NCBI GenBank assembly: GCA_033344875.1
Contig: JAWPMO010000001.1
Span: 1,823,595 to 1,887,594 of the forward strand
Direction: 5' to 3'
DNA from: Ilumatobacteraceae bacterium
Lineage (GTDB): Bacteria; Actinomycetota; Acidimicrobiia; Acidimicrobiales; Ilumatobacteraceae
Length of the DNA stretch: 64,000 bases
In this document: positions 26,106 through 34,556 of the stretch, piece by piece
Layout of the letters: the number at the start of each line of letters is the position of its first letter
Position numbering within the stretch: the first letter of the stretch is position 1
The notes under the pieces: generated by a model
What the model was told of the DNA's origin: nothing
What the model saw: only the letters and a program-made list of their open reading frames with translations
The model's database searches: none
Translations under genes and position numbers: made by a program

Positions 26106-28115
26106 TCACTCCCCTCCGTCAGCGACGTCGAGCGCCACGAGCAGATCGCCGGTGTCGACTCGGTCACCGACGCCGAACCGGACCTGGGTCACCGTCGACG
26201 CAGCCGGCGCGAGGATCCGGTGCTCCATCTTCATCGCCTCGACGACCATCAGCAATTGTCCTTCGGCGACCTCGGCGCCGTCGTCGACGTGGACGGCGAT
26301 CACCGTGCCGGGCAACGGGCAGATCGGGCCACCCCCGGCCGCGACGTCGTCATGGTCGACGAACCGTGGTGGGCGCTGCCAGACGAGCGAGCCGGACGGC
26401 CCGGCCGTGCGCATCATGTCGCCGTCGAACCGGACGTCGACCACATGGCGGGCCCCGTCGAGCTCGACCACCTGGCGGTCGGGTGTCCGGTCGAGCAGCC
26501 GAACGGCGACGGCGCGACGGGGGTCGTCGGGCAGCGAGCCGTCGGCTCCGGCGACGGGAGGTGCACCGACCAGCGCCGTGGCAGCGTCGCCCGTCAGCAC
26601 GTACTCGATCTCGTATTCGTCGTCGTCGAGGAGCCACGTTCGTCGCTGCCCCCGCGTGCGCAGGTTGCGCCACCCGGACGGGGCGAATCCGGTGACGGCG
26701 TCGGCGGCGCGGTGCCGCATCTCGTCGGCGAACACGCCGCCCAGCAGCAGCGCCAGTCGGTCGTCGCCGTCCGGGCCGGCGGCCGACTCGACCGCCGGGT
26801 GATCCGCGAGGTAGCTGGTGAACGTGGCACCCGCGCGGAAGTCGGGTTCGTCCATGATCGCCGAGAGCGCAGCGGCGTTCGTGCGGACCCCTGCGATGCG
26901 TGAGCCCCGCAACGCCCTGGCGATCCGGCCTGCCGCCACGCCGCGATCCGCGTCGTGGGCGATCACCTTGGCGAGCAGGGAGTCGTAGTCGGACGAGACC
27001 TCGCTGCCGGCGCGGAACCCGGTGTCGACCCTGACGTCCCCCGGGATGTCGAACTCGGCGATGTGACCGGTCGACGGCAGCCAACCGGCGGCCGGGTCTT
27101 CGGCGACGAGCCGGACCTCGATCGCGTGGCCCGTGAACATGATGTCGTCCTGTGCGAGCGGCATCGGATGTCCGTCGGCGACGCGGATCTGCATCTCGAC
27201 CAGATCGAGCCCGGTGATCGCCTCGGTGACCGGGTGCTCGACCTGGAGCCGGGTGTTGACCTCGAGGAACGTGATCGTCGGCGCGCCGCCGTCGCCCGCG
27301 TCGCCGACCATGAACTCGACCGTGCCGGCGCCGACGTAGCCGACGTGGCGCGCCAGCGCGAGCGCTCCGTCGTGGAGACGACGGCGGGTCGCGTCGGAGA
27401 TGCCGGGCGACGGCGCCTCCTCGACCACCTTCTGGTTGCGCCGCTGGATCGAGCACTCGCGGTCGCCCAGATGGATGACGTTGCCGTGGGTGTCGCCGAA
27501 GATCTGCACCTCGACGTGTCTGCCTCGCTCGATGTACGGCTCGATGAAGACGGTGCCGTCACCGAACGCCGATGCGGCCTCGCGCGCCGCCGCCGCGACG
27601 GCGTCCGGCAGGTCGGCGGCATCGTGCACCACCCGCATGCCACGCCCACCGCCGCCGGCTGCGGCCTTCACCAGCACCGGCATCGGGAGACCGCTCGGCA
27701 CGTCGTCGGGTGAAGCCTCGATGATGTCGGTCGTCGGCACGCCGGCCTCGAGCGCCGCTCGCTTGGCCGCGACCTTGTCGCCGAGCAGTCGGATCTGATC
27801 GGGGGTCGGACCGATCCAGATCAACCCGGCATCGCTCACCGCCTGTGCGAAGTCGGCGTTCTCGGCGAGGAACCCGTAGCCGGGGTGCACCGCCGTGGCG
27901 CCGTGGTCGAGTGCCACCCGGATCACGGCATCGCCGCGCAGGTACGACTCGGCCGGCGTCGACCCGCCGAGCGCCACCGCGACATCGACCGAGTCGACGT
28001 GCAGCGCGTTGCGGTCGGGCTCGGAGTACACGCCGACGGTCGGGATGCCCATCCGGTGCGCGGTGCGTGCGATGCGGCAGGCGATCTCGCCGCGGTTCGC
28101 GATCAGGATCCGCAT
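26106..28115 (-). CDS. Acyl-CoA carboxylase alpha subunit (biotin carboxylase/BCCP)
   Basis: 669 aa. The biotin carboxylase part opens MRILIANRGEIACRIARTA. It has the ATP-grasp loop KAAAGGGGRGMRVV, RDCSIQ-like GDRECSIQRRNQKVVEEAP and EVNTRLQVEHPVTE. A linker of ~130 residues leads to the biotinyl domain with VVEAMKMEH (biotinyl Lys). It carboxylates biotin for the transcarboxylase encoded upstream, with a 1-bp stop/start overlap. Length and domain order match 3-methylcrotonyl- or geranyl-CoA carboxylase alpha; the substrate cannot be fixed from sequence. Confidence 0.95.
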   Translation of the reverse strand: MRILIANRGEIACRIARTAHRMGIPTVGVYSEPDRNALHVDSVDVAVALGGSTPAESYLRGDAVIRVALDHGATAVHPGYGFLAENADFAQAVSDAGLIWIGPTPDQIRLLGDKVAAKRAALEAGVPTTDIIEASPDDVPSGLPMPVLVKAAAGGGGRGMRVVHDAADLPDAVAAAAREAASAFGDGTVFIEPYIERGRHVEVQIFGDTHGNVIHLGDRECSIQRRNQKVVEEAPSPGISDATRRRLHDGALALARHVGYVGAGTVEFMVGDAGDGGAPTITFLEVNTRLQVEHPVTEAITGLDLVEMQIRVADGHPMPLAQDDIMFTGHAIEVRLVAEDPAAGWLPSTGHIAEFDIPGDVRVDTGFRAGSEVSSDYDSLLAKVIAHDADRGVAAGRIARALRGSRIAGVRTNAAALSAIMDEPDFRAGATFTSYLADHPAVESAAGPDGDDRLALLLGGVFADEMRHRAADAVTGFAPSGWRNLRTRGQRRTWLLDDDEYEIEYVLTGDAATALVGAPPVAGADGSLPDDPRRAVAVRLLDRTPDRQVVELDGARHVVDVRFDGDMMRTAGPSGSLVWQRPPRFVDHDDVAAGGGPICPLPGTVIAVHVDDGAEVAEGQLLMVVEAMKMEHRILAPAASTVTQVRFGVGDRVDTGDLLVALDVADGGE

Positions 28116-29713
28116 CAGTGCCGCCAGATCCCGTACTCGCGCGTGCCCTGCACCACGTTGCTGTGTGCCGCCGACAGCGCCAGGCCGAGCACCGTGCGGG
28201 TGTCGTTGGGGTGGATGATGCCGTCGTCCCAGACCCGGCCGGTGGAGTACAGCGCCGACGACTCGCTCTCGATCTGGGCTTCGAGCGCCTGCTTCTTGGT
28301 GTCGAGGTCGGCCTCGTCGACGTCGATCCCTCGTCCGGCCGCAGCGTTGCGGGCGACGATGTCCATGACGCCGGCGAGCTGACGACCGCCCATGACGGCG
28401 ATCTTGTGGTTCGGCCACGAGAAGATGAAGCGAGGGTCGTACGCCTTGCCGGCCATGCCGTAGTTGCCGGCGCCGTACGAGGCCCCGACCATCAGACAGA
28501 AGTGCGGCACCTCGCTGTTGGAGACGGCGTTGATCAGCTTGGCGCCGTTGCGGATGATGCCGCCCTGCTCCGCCTTCGATCCCACCATGAACCCCGTGAT
28601 GTTGTGCAGGAACACCAGCGGTGTGTCGGTCGCATTGCACAGCTGGATGAAGTGCGCCCCCTTCTTGGCCTCTTCGGAGAACAGGATGCCGTTGTTGCCG
28701 ATCAGGCCGACCGGGAAGCCGTGGACCGAGCCCCAGCCGCACACGAGCTTGTCGCCGTACAGGGGCTTGAACTCCTCGAAGCGGCTGCCGTCGAGCACGC
28801 GGGCATAGATCTCGCGGATGTCGAACGGGATCCGCACGTCGGCCGAGGCGCACCCGATCAGTTCGTTCACGTCGTGGACCGGGTCGTCGGCCGGCTCGGT
28901 CGGGCCGGGTCCGAGTTTCTGCCAGCGGAGGTGACGCACGACGTCGCGAACCATGCGCAGCGCGTCCATCTCGTCGTTGGCGAGGTAGTCGCTCAGCCCG
29001 CTCGTGCGGGCGTGCATCTCGGCGCCGCCCAACGTCTCCTCGTCGACGACCTCGTCGATCGCCATCTTGACCAGGGGCGGGCCACCGAGGTAGGCGGTGC
29101 CGCGCTCCTTCACGAAGATCGTGTAGTCGCTCATCCCGGGCGTGTACGCGCCACCGGCCGTGTTGGGCCCGAACACGGCGGTGATCGTGGGGATCCCCAG
29201 CTTCGAGAGCTGCGTCTGGTTCTTGAAGCCCTCACCGCCACGGATGAAGATGTCGGCCTGGTGGGGCAGGTCGGCTCCGGCCGACTCGTTGAGGTTGATC
29301 CACGGCAGCCGGTTGCGACGGATGATCTCGTGGAACCGCATGTTCTTGTCGACCGACCGCGGGTTCATCGACCCACCCCGGTACGTCATGTCGCTCGCCG
29401 CGATCGCGCACTCGACCCCCTCGACGATGCCGATGCCGGCGACCGACCCGGCACCGATCGGGAACTCACTCCCCCACCCGGCCAAGGCACTCAGTTCGAG
29501 GAACGGCGTGTCGGGGTCGACGAGCTGCTCGATGCGTTCGCGCGGCAGCATCTTGCCACGCTTGCGATGACGATCGACGTAGCGCTGCCCGCCGATCGAC
29601 GGCACCGACTGCATGAGGTGCTCGACGTCGGCCCACAGCGCCTCCATCGCGGCGACATTCGCCCGATGGTCGTCCGTGCGCGTGTCGAGACGGGACCTCA
29701 GGATCTTCGGCAC
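28115..29713 (-). CDS. Acyl-CoA carboxylase beta subunit (carboxyltransferase)
   Basis: 532 aa, MccB/AtuC-like. The N-domain has VDRHRKRGKMLPRERIEQL and MTYRGGSMNPRSVDKN. The acyl-CoA site includes GGAYTPGMSDYTIFV and TAYLGGPPLVKMAI, and the biotin/CoA C-domain has HNITGFMVG and GASYGAGNYGMAGKAYDPRF. Family members carboxylate 3-methylcrotonyl-CoA or geranyl-CoA (leucine or acyclic terpene breakdown). It is the first gene of the operon; start GTG 29713. Confidence 0.95.
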   Translation of the reverse strand: MPKILRSRLDTRTDDHRANVAAMEALWADVEHLMQSVPSIGGQRYVDRHRKRGKMLPRERIEQLVDPDTPFLELSALAGWGSEFPIGAGSVAGIGIVEGVECAIAASDMTYRGGSMNPRSVDKNMRFHEIIRRNRLPWINLNESAGADLPHQADIFIRGGEGFKNQTQLSKLGIPTITAVFGPNTAGGAYTPGMSDYTIFVKERGTAYLGGPPLVKMAIDEVVDEETLGGAEMHARTSGLSDYLANDEMDALRMVRDVVRHLRWQKLGPGPTEPADDPVHDVNELIGCASADVRIPFDIREIYARVLDGSRFEEFKPLYGDKLVCGWGSVHGFPVGLIGNNGILFSEEAKKGAHFIQLCNATDTPLVFLHNITGFMVGSKAEQGGIIRNGAKLINAVSNSEVPHFCLMVGASYGAGNYGMAGKAYDPRFIFSWPNHKIAVMGGRQLAGVMDIVARNAAAGRGIDVDEADLDTKKQALEAQIESESSALYSTGRVWDDGIIHPNDTRTVLGLALSAAHSNVVQGTREYGIWRH

Positions 29714-29771
29714 GGGCGAGACCGTAGGGCTCGGTACCGAATGGCGTCAACCGGTACCGCATCCGGAGGTG

Positions 29772-31022
29772 ATGCGATACGATCTCCGGGTGCCCAGCGA
29801 CGCCATTCTCGATCCGGCGCGGCTCGCGGCGGTCGAGCAGTCCGGGCTGCTCGATTCCCGTCGCGAGGCCACCTTCGACGAACTCACCCGGCTTGCCGCC
29901 GAGGTCCTCGACGCCCCGTTCGCGTTCATGACTGTGGTCGACGATCGGCGGTCGTTCTGGAAGTCGACGCACGGCATCGCCGACGGGACTCGGGCCAACT
30001 CGGTGAGCGATTCGTTCTGCCAGTACGTCATCGAGATCGGCGACGAGCTCATCATCGACGATGCGGTGCACCACCCGACCACAGCGAGCAACCCGTCGAT
30101 CGAGTCGATGGGTGTCAAGGCGTGGGCCGGATGTCCCGTCGTGCTCGAGGGCATGACCCTCGGGACCTTCTGCGTCGTCGACCAACGGACTCGCGAGTGG
30201 ACCGAGCGCGATCGGCAGATCCTCCGCACCCTCGCCTCGAGCGTCAACTTCGAGGTGGCTCGTCGCAGTGGTCCGAACGGGCTGGGCGTCGACGAGGCAC
30301 AACTCCAACTGGTGCGTCAGAGCCTGATGCCGGCCGAGTTCCCGCCGCTCCACCGACTCCAGATAGCGGGGTGGCACCAGGCGGCGTCCGACAGCGTGCT
30401 CCTCGGCGACTTCTACGACGCGATCGATCTCGGCGACGGACGATCGCTCGTCGCGATCGGCGATGTGTGCGGACACGGCGCGGCCGCCGCCGAGATCACG
30501 GTCGTCGTGCGCGACTCACTCCGGCGCGCCGTCGAGATGAGCGGTGACCCCGCGGCGATCCTCGGTGAGTGCAACGCCGAGTTGCTGAGATCCGCATCCG
30601 AACACGGTCGGTTCGCCACCGCCTCGGCGATGGTGCTGACCCCCGACGACGACGGGGTCGAGGTGCAGACCTCGTCGGCCGGGCATCCGGCGATCATCAC
30701 GATCGATCCCGACGGAGCGGTCGACGTACTTCCCGCACCCGACGGTCCGCCACTCGGGGTCACCGACGACGTGGCCTACGGTGGACACACGCACCGCCTG
30801 CCGTACGGGCACACGCTGATCGCGTTCACCGACGGGGCCACCGAGTGCCGCAACGCCGACGACGATCTCCTCGGCAACGAGGCGCTCACCGCGATCGTCA
30901 GAACACTCCCGGCACATGGCTCGCCACGCGAGCTCATCGACACGCTGTCGGCCGCGATCCTCGATTATGCGAGCGAGTTGACCGACGACATCGCCCTCCT
31001 CGCCATCCGGCTCGGCGACTGA
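29772..31022 (+). CDS. GAF-SpoIIE (PP2C-like) serine phosphatase
   Basis: 416 aa. An N-terminal GAF domain (about 20-165; LTRLAAEVLDAPFAFMTVVDD, FCQYVIEIGDELIIDDA, AWAGCPVVLEGMTLGTFCVVD) is followed by an RsbU/SpoIIE phosphatase domain: LLGDFYDAIDLGDGRSLVAI, IGDVCGHGAAAAEIT, SSAGHPAIIT, FTDGATECRN and SELTDDIALLAIRL. The metal-binding Asp residues are present. These enzymes dephosphorylate anti-sigma-factor antagonists; no such partner is nearby. Start ATG 29772; GTG 29790 is an alternative. Confidence 0.92.
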   Translation: MRYDLRVPSDAILDPARLAAVEQSGLLDSRREATFDELTRLAAEVLDAPFAFMTVVDDRRSFWKSTHGIADGTRANSVSDSFCQYVIEIGDELIIDDAVHHPTTASNPSIESMGVKAWAGCPVVLEGMTLGTFCVVDQRTREWTERDRQILRTLASSVNFEVARRSGPNGLGVDEAQLQLVRQSLMPAEFPPLHRLQIAGWHQAASDSVLLGDFYDAIDLGDGRSLVAIGDVCGHGAAAAEITVVVRDSLRRAVEMSGDPAAILGECNAELLRSASEHGRFATASAMVLTPDDDGVEVQTSSAGHPAIITIDPDGAVDVLPAPDGPPLGVTDDVAYGGHTHRLPYGHTLIAFTDGATECRNADDDLLGNEALTAIVRTLPAHGSPRELIDTLSAAILDYASELTDDIALLAIRLGD

Positions 31023-31095
31023 TCGAGCCGGCCTCGGAGCCGCCGGGGCCGCTCTGGTACCGTCCGGCACGTATCGGTACCGCCCGGGAGGTTCC

Positions 31096-31893
31096 ATGGA
31101 CGTCAGCGAAGTACTCGACGATCTCGTCGCGGAACAGGAGGCGCTCGATCGTGTCGTCGGCGACATCGACGCCGAGCAGTTCGACACCCCGACACCGAGC
31201 CCTCGCTGGACGGTCACCGATCAACTCGGCCATCTCACGTACTTCGATACGAGCGCGGCATTGGCGATCGTCGACCCGGCCGGGTTCGCCGAGCACAAGG
31301 CCGAACTGCTGAGTTCGTTCGCCGATGAACTCGCCGTCGACGAAGCGACGCTCGGCAAGTTCCGCGAGCGTGAGCCGGCCGCCCGGCTCCTCACCTGGCG
31401 CAGTGCCCGGCTCGATCTCGAAGCCGCCGCTCGCGGGCTCACCAACGAATCCCGTGTCGAGTGGTACGGACCGTCGATGGGTTCGAAGTCGTTCCTGACC
31501 GCCCGGCTGATGGAGGCCTGGGCCCACGGGCAGGACATCTGCGACGCGCTCGGTGTCGATCGTGAGCCGACCGATCGGATTCGCCACATCGCCCAACTCG
31601 GGGTGATCACGCGCGGCTGGAGCTACCTGGTCCGCGGCGAACCACCCCCGGAGGGCGACGTGCGCGTCGAGCTGACCGCACCGTCGGGCGAGGTGTGGAC
31701 GTGGGGCCCCGGCGACGCCGAGGACTCCGTCGTCGGGCCCGCGAACGACTTCTGTCTGGTCGTCACACAGCGCCGCCACGTCGCCGACACCGAGCTGGAG
31801 GTCACCGGCGAGCGAGCGACCGACTGGATGAGCAAGGCCCAGGCGTTCGCAGGCACCCCGACGACCGGACCAGCGCCGAAAGGGAACGACTGA
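31096..31893 (+). CDS. TIGR03084/DinB-like maleylpyruvate-isomerase-fold protein
   Basis: 265 aa. The N-terminal metal-binding four-helix domain has LDDLVAEQEALDRVVGDI, WTVTDQLGHLTYFDT (His) and LMEAWAHGQDICDALG (His with Glu). A C-terminal beta-rich domain VRVELTAPSGEVWTWGP follows. Members of this actinobacterial group lie beside acyl-CoA dehydrogenases, as here: the stop overlaps the ATG of the next gene by 1 bp. The biochemical role is unknown. Confidence 0.88.
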   Translation: MDVSEVLDDLVAEQEALDRVVGDIDAEQFDTPTPSPRWTVTDQLGHLTYFDTSAALAIVDPAGFAEHKAELLSSFADELAVDEATLGKFREREPAARLLTWRSARLDLEAAARGLTNESRVEWYGPSMGSKSFLTARLMEAWAHGQDICDALGVDREPTDRIRHIAQLGVITRGWSYLVRGEPPPEGDVRVELTAPSGEVWTWGPGDAEDSVVGPANDFCLVVTQRRHVADTELEVTGERATDWMSKAQAFAGTPTTGPAPKGND

Positions 31894-33131
31894 TGGACTT
31901 CGATCTGCCTGCCGACGACGACCCACGCCGCGTGGCGGTCCGGGAGTGGCTCGCCGAGCACCCCGAACCGAGCAACGCCACCTTGCACGAGGGCGGGTAC
32001 ATCGTGCCGCACTGGCCGGCTCCGTACGGACTCGGGGCCGACCCGATGCACCAGCTCATCATCGACGACGAGCTCAAGCGCGCCGGGGTCACGAAGACCT
32101 CGGTCGCCACGAACGCGATCGGCGTCGGGTGGGCGGCTCCGACGATCTACCTCGCCGGCAGCGAGTGGCAGAAGGAACGATTCCTCGAACCGATTTTCAC
32201 CGGCGACGAGGTCTGGTGCCAGCTGTTCAGCGAGCCCGACTCGGGGTCCGACCTCGCGAGTCTCGGCACGCGTGCCGTGCGCGACGGCGACGAGTACGTC
32301 GTCAACGGCTCGAAGATCTGGTCGAGCGGCGCCCACCACTCGAAGTTCGGGATCCTGATCGCCCGCACGAATCCCGATGTGCCGAAGCACAAGGGCATCT
32401 CGTACTTCATCGTGCCGATGGACCTGCCCGGCATCGAGCTGAGCCCGATCGTCGACATGACCACCGCGCACTCGTTCAACCAGACCTTCTTCACCGACGT
32501 CCGACTGCCTGCGAAATACCTCGTCGGCGAGGAGGGTGACGGCTGGAAGCTGGCCAAGGTCACGCTGGCCAACGAGCGCGTGTCGCTGTCGTCGGCCGGG
32601 TCGATGTGGGGGACCGGCCCCACCGCCGACCACCTCATCGACCTCGTGCGGGACGCCGGCGGCGTCGCCGACCCGATCGAGCGACAGCGGTTCGCCCGCT
32701 TGCACATCGAGTCCGAAGTGTTGCGGCTGGGACGGCTGCGCACGCTGAGCGCCCGACTGCAGGGCAAGACACCTGGCGTCGAGGCATCGATCCAGAAGAT
32801 CATGGGCGACGAGCACGGTCAGCACGTGATGGCGTTGGCCAAGCGGGTGGCCGGTGCCCACGGCATGATCGCCGGCTCGGGCCCGGTCGGCAACCTGCCG
32901 ACCGGCGCCCAGACCGGCGCCACCGAGATCAACTTCCCGCGCGGCAAAGGGGAGTATCCGGACGTCGACCCGGTGTGGCACTACGGCTTCCTGTTCGCAC
33001 CGGCCCTCACGGTGGGCGGCGGCACGTTCGCCGTCCAACGCAACATCATCGCCGAGCAGGTGCTCGGCCTCCCGCGTGACATCAACGTCGAGCAGGGCCT
33101 CACCTGGACGGAATCGCGCCGCCAACTCTGA
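31893..33131 (+). CDS. Acyl-CoA dehydrogenase
   Basis: 412 aa. FAD/substrate motifs are WCQLFSEPDSGSDLASLGTRA (conserved ACAD signature 1 region), YVVNGSKIWSSGAHHSKFGI and LTVGGGTFAVQRNIIAEQVLGLPRD (C-terminal FAD-binding). The usual catalytic Glu position in the helix before GGGT is not obvious to me. It is translationally coupled to the TIGR03084-type protein. It likely oxidises a short or branched acyl-CoA; the specific chain is unknown. Confidence 0.93.
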   Translation: MDFDLPADDDPRRVAVREWLAEHPEPSNATLHEGGYIVPHWPAPYGLGADPMHQLIIDDELKRAGVTKTSVATNAIGVGWAAPTIYLAGSEWQKERFLEPIFTGDEVWCQLFSEPDSGSDLASLGTRAVRDGDEYVVNGSKIWSSGAHHSKFGILIARTNPDVPKHKGISYFIVPMDLPGIELSPIVDMTTAHSFNQTFFTDVRLPAKYLVGEEGDGWKLAKVTLANERVSLSSAGSMWGTGPTADHLIDLVRDAGGVADPIERQRFARLHIESEVLRLGRLRTLSARLQGKTPGVEASIQKIMGDEHGQHVMALAKRVAGAHGMIAGSGPVGNLPTGAQTGATEINFPRGKGEYPDVDPVWHYGFLFAPALTVGGGTFAVQRNIIAEQVLGLPRDINVEQGLTWTESRRQL

Positions 33132-33157
33132 TCGGTTCGGCTGCTCGCAACGACCGC

Positions 33158-33538
33158 TCAGCCGACGACCGGCGAACCGTGGTGCACGACCAGCTTCCAC
33201 ACGCCGTCGGTGCGCATGAACAGGTTGGTGGCCGCCACGGTGCCGGTCATGCCGCCCTCGACCAGGTTCTCGTCGAGCGTGACCCATGCGGTGTCACCGT
33301 CGATCGCGACGGCCTCGTTGGTGAGGATGAACTGGTTGCGGCCCGGACCGGCGAAGATCTGACGCCACGATTGCTCGATCAGCGGCCACGTCCGCAAGAT
33401 CGGCCAGCCCGGATGCACACAGACCGTCCGATCGTCGTGTTCCCAGACCGCCGCCATCGCTGCCAGGTCTCGCGCTTCATGTGCGTCGTAGAACGCCTGG
33501 TTGGCGGCCAGAACACCGTCGATCGTCGGGTCGGTCAT
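33158..33538 (-). CDS. SnoaL/NTF2-like (DUF4440) protein
   Basis: 126 aa, cone-shaped alpha+beta fold: VLAANQAFYDAHEARDLAAMAAVW, then DDRTVCVHPGWPILRTWPLIEQSW, and strands TAWVTLDENL and VWKLVVHHGSP. This subgroup (VHPGWP...SW) is widespread in actinobacteria with no assigned reaction. It converges on the acyl-CoA dehydrogenase gene with 26 bp between. Confidence 0.85.
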   Translation of the reverse strand: MTDPTIDGVLAANQAFYDAHEARDLAAMAAVWEHDDRTVCVHPGWPILRTWPLIEQSWRQIFAGPGRNQFILTNEAVAIDGDTAWVTLDENLVEGGMTGTVAATNLFMRTDGVWKLVVHHGSPVVG

Positions 33539-33595
33539 CGGACCGACGGTAATCCGCGCCGACGGCCGCCGCGGGGCGAACCGACTCGAGCGGGT

Positions 33596-34414
33596 TCAGC
33601 CCTTGCCCGACTTGCCCTTGCCTGAGCTCTTCGACGCCGCACGCTCCGACTTCTCGGCGGCCCGGTCGGCCTTGCGTTCGGCATGCTCGGCGTCGCGGAC
33701 GTCCTTCCACTCGGCCTTGCCGTCGTGGTGCAGTTGCTTGAGTTCAGCCTGCATCGCCGCGCACTGGGGTGAGCGCTCGTCGCCGTCGCCGCAGGCCGCG
33801 ACGTAGGCATCCTTCGCGTCGTGCCAGGTTGCCTTGGCGTCGTCTCGAACGTCCTTCCAGCCGGCCTCGTCGTCGGCGCCTTCGACCTCCTCGGTGGCGT
33901 CGTCGTCGTCGACGGCGTCGTCGGTCGCGTCATCGCCGCACTTGGCGAGATACGGCGCCAGGTCGTCGTCGAGGCTCGGTGCGGACGGATCGACGTCGCC
34001 CCGTGCCACCGCCGCGGTCGCCTGACCCTTCTCGCAGCCGATCAAGTCCGTGGTCTTCGTGAACTCGGACACGACCGCGCCGTGTGTCTCGCCCGCGCCC
34101 GACTGCTCGTCGCTGCTCTGCTCACCAGATTCCTCACCGGAGCCCTGCTCACCGGACTGCTCGTCACTGCCCTGCTCACCGGACTGCTCGTCGCTACCCT
34201 GCTCATCGGACTGCTCGTCGCTGCCCTGCTCACCCGATTCCTCGTCGGAGCCCTCGCCGGTCATCTCGGCCGTCTCCTCCTGGGCGACGTTCGAGAGCGA
34301 CGGCATCTCGGCGCCGGCGGCCGCGGCCGCACCGACCCCCATCGTCGCGACGGCCGCACCGAGTGCGACCTTGCCGGCCAGGGTCTTTGCGAGCGTGGTG
34401 AACAGAGGAATCAT
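33596..34414 (-). CDS. Secreted/anchored acidic repeat protein
   Basis: 272 aa. A signal-like hydrophobic N-terminus (TLAKTLAGKVALGAAVATMG) is followed by an acidic Gln/Ser/Glu/Gly repeat (units like GSDEQSGEQ) at about 55-105. A middle part has two Cys (LIGCEKGQ, YLAKCGDD), then charged helices with WKDVRDDAKATWHDAK and WKDVRDAEHAERKAD, and a Lys-rich end. I know no family for it. The acid block next to a basic tail suggests an extracellular polyampholyte, perhaps wall-associated. Start ATG 34414 has GAAAGG 9 bases upstream. Confidence 0.78.
   Translation of the reverse strand: MIPLFTTLAKTLAGKVALGAAVATMGVGAAAAAGAEMPSLSNVAQEETAEMTGEGSDEESGEQGSDEQSDEQGSDEQSGEQGSDEQSGEQGSGEESGEQSSDEQSGAGETHGAVVSEFTKTTDLIGCEKGQATAAVARGDVDPSAPSLDDDLAPYLAKCGDDATDDAVDDDDATEEVEGADDEAGWKDVRDDAKATWHDAKDAYVAACGDGDERSPQCAAMQAELKQLHHDGKAEWKDVRDAEHAERKADRAAEKSERAASKSSGKGKSGKG
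34105..34255. repeat. ~27-bp imperfect tandem repeats within the acidic protein gene
   Basis: Repeated blocks of CCTGCTCACCGGACTGCTCG type (minus-strand codons for DEQSGEQGS), with a few substitutions between copies. They encode the acidic low-complexity part of the protein and could vary in number. Confidence 0.7.
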
Positions 34415-34541
34415 GAGGGCAGACCTTTCGTGGCGTTCCACAGAGACATCGGTCCGGCGCGGGGGTTCGTTACCAGATCCCCCACAAGTTCGGGTCAAGG
34501 TCCTCACCACGCTCCGTAGGCGTCGAGCGGACTCCCCTGCG

Positions 34542-34547
34542 TAGAGT
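34542..34547 (+). promoter_or_regulatory. Probable -10 box upstream of the MFS gene
   Basis: TAGAGT (TANNNT) ends 9 nt before the ATG at 34557 and no Shine-Dalgarno sequence is seen. The 142-bp divergent gap to the acidic protein gene has no other recognisable feature. Confidence 0.35.
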
Positions 34548-34556
34548 CCGATCCCG

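Noticed and set aside
27845-30547. 900-codon plus-strand open frame over the carboxylase genes
   Set aside because: Arg/Pro-rich shadow of two clear carboxylase subunits and the phosphatase; no coherent protein.
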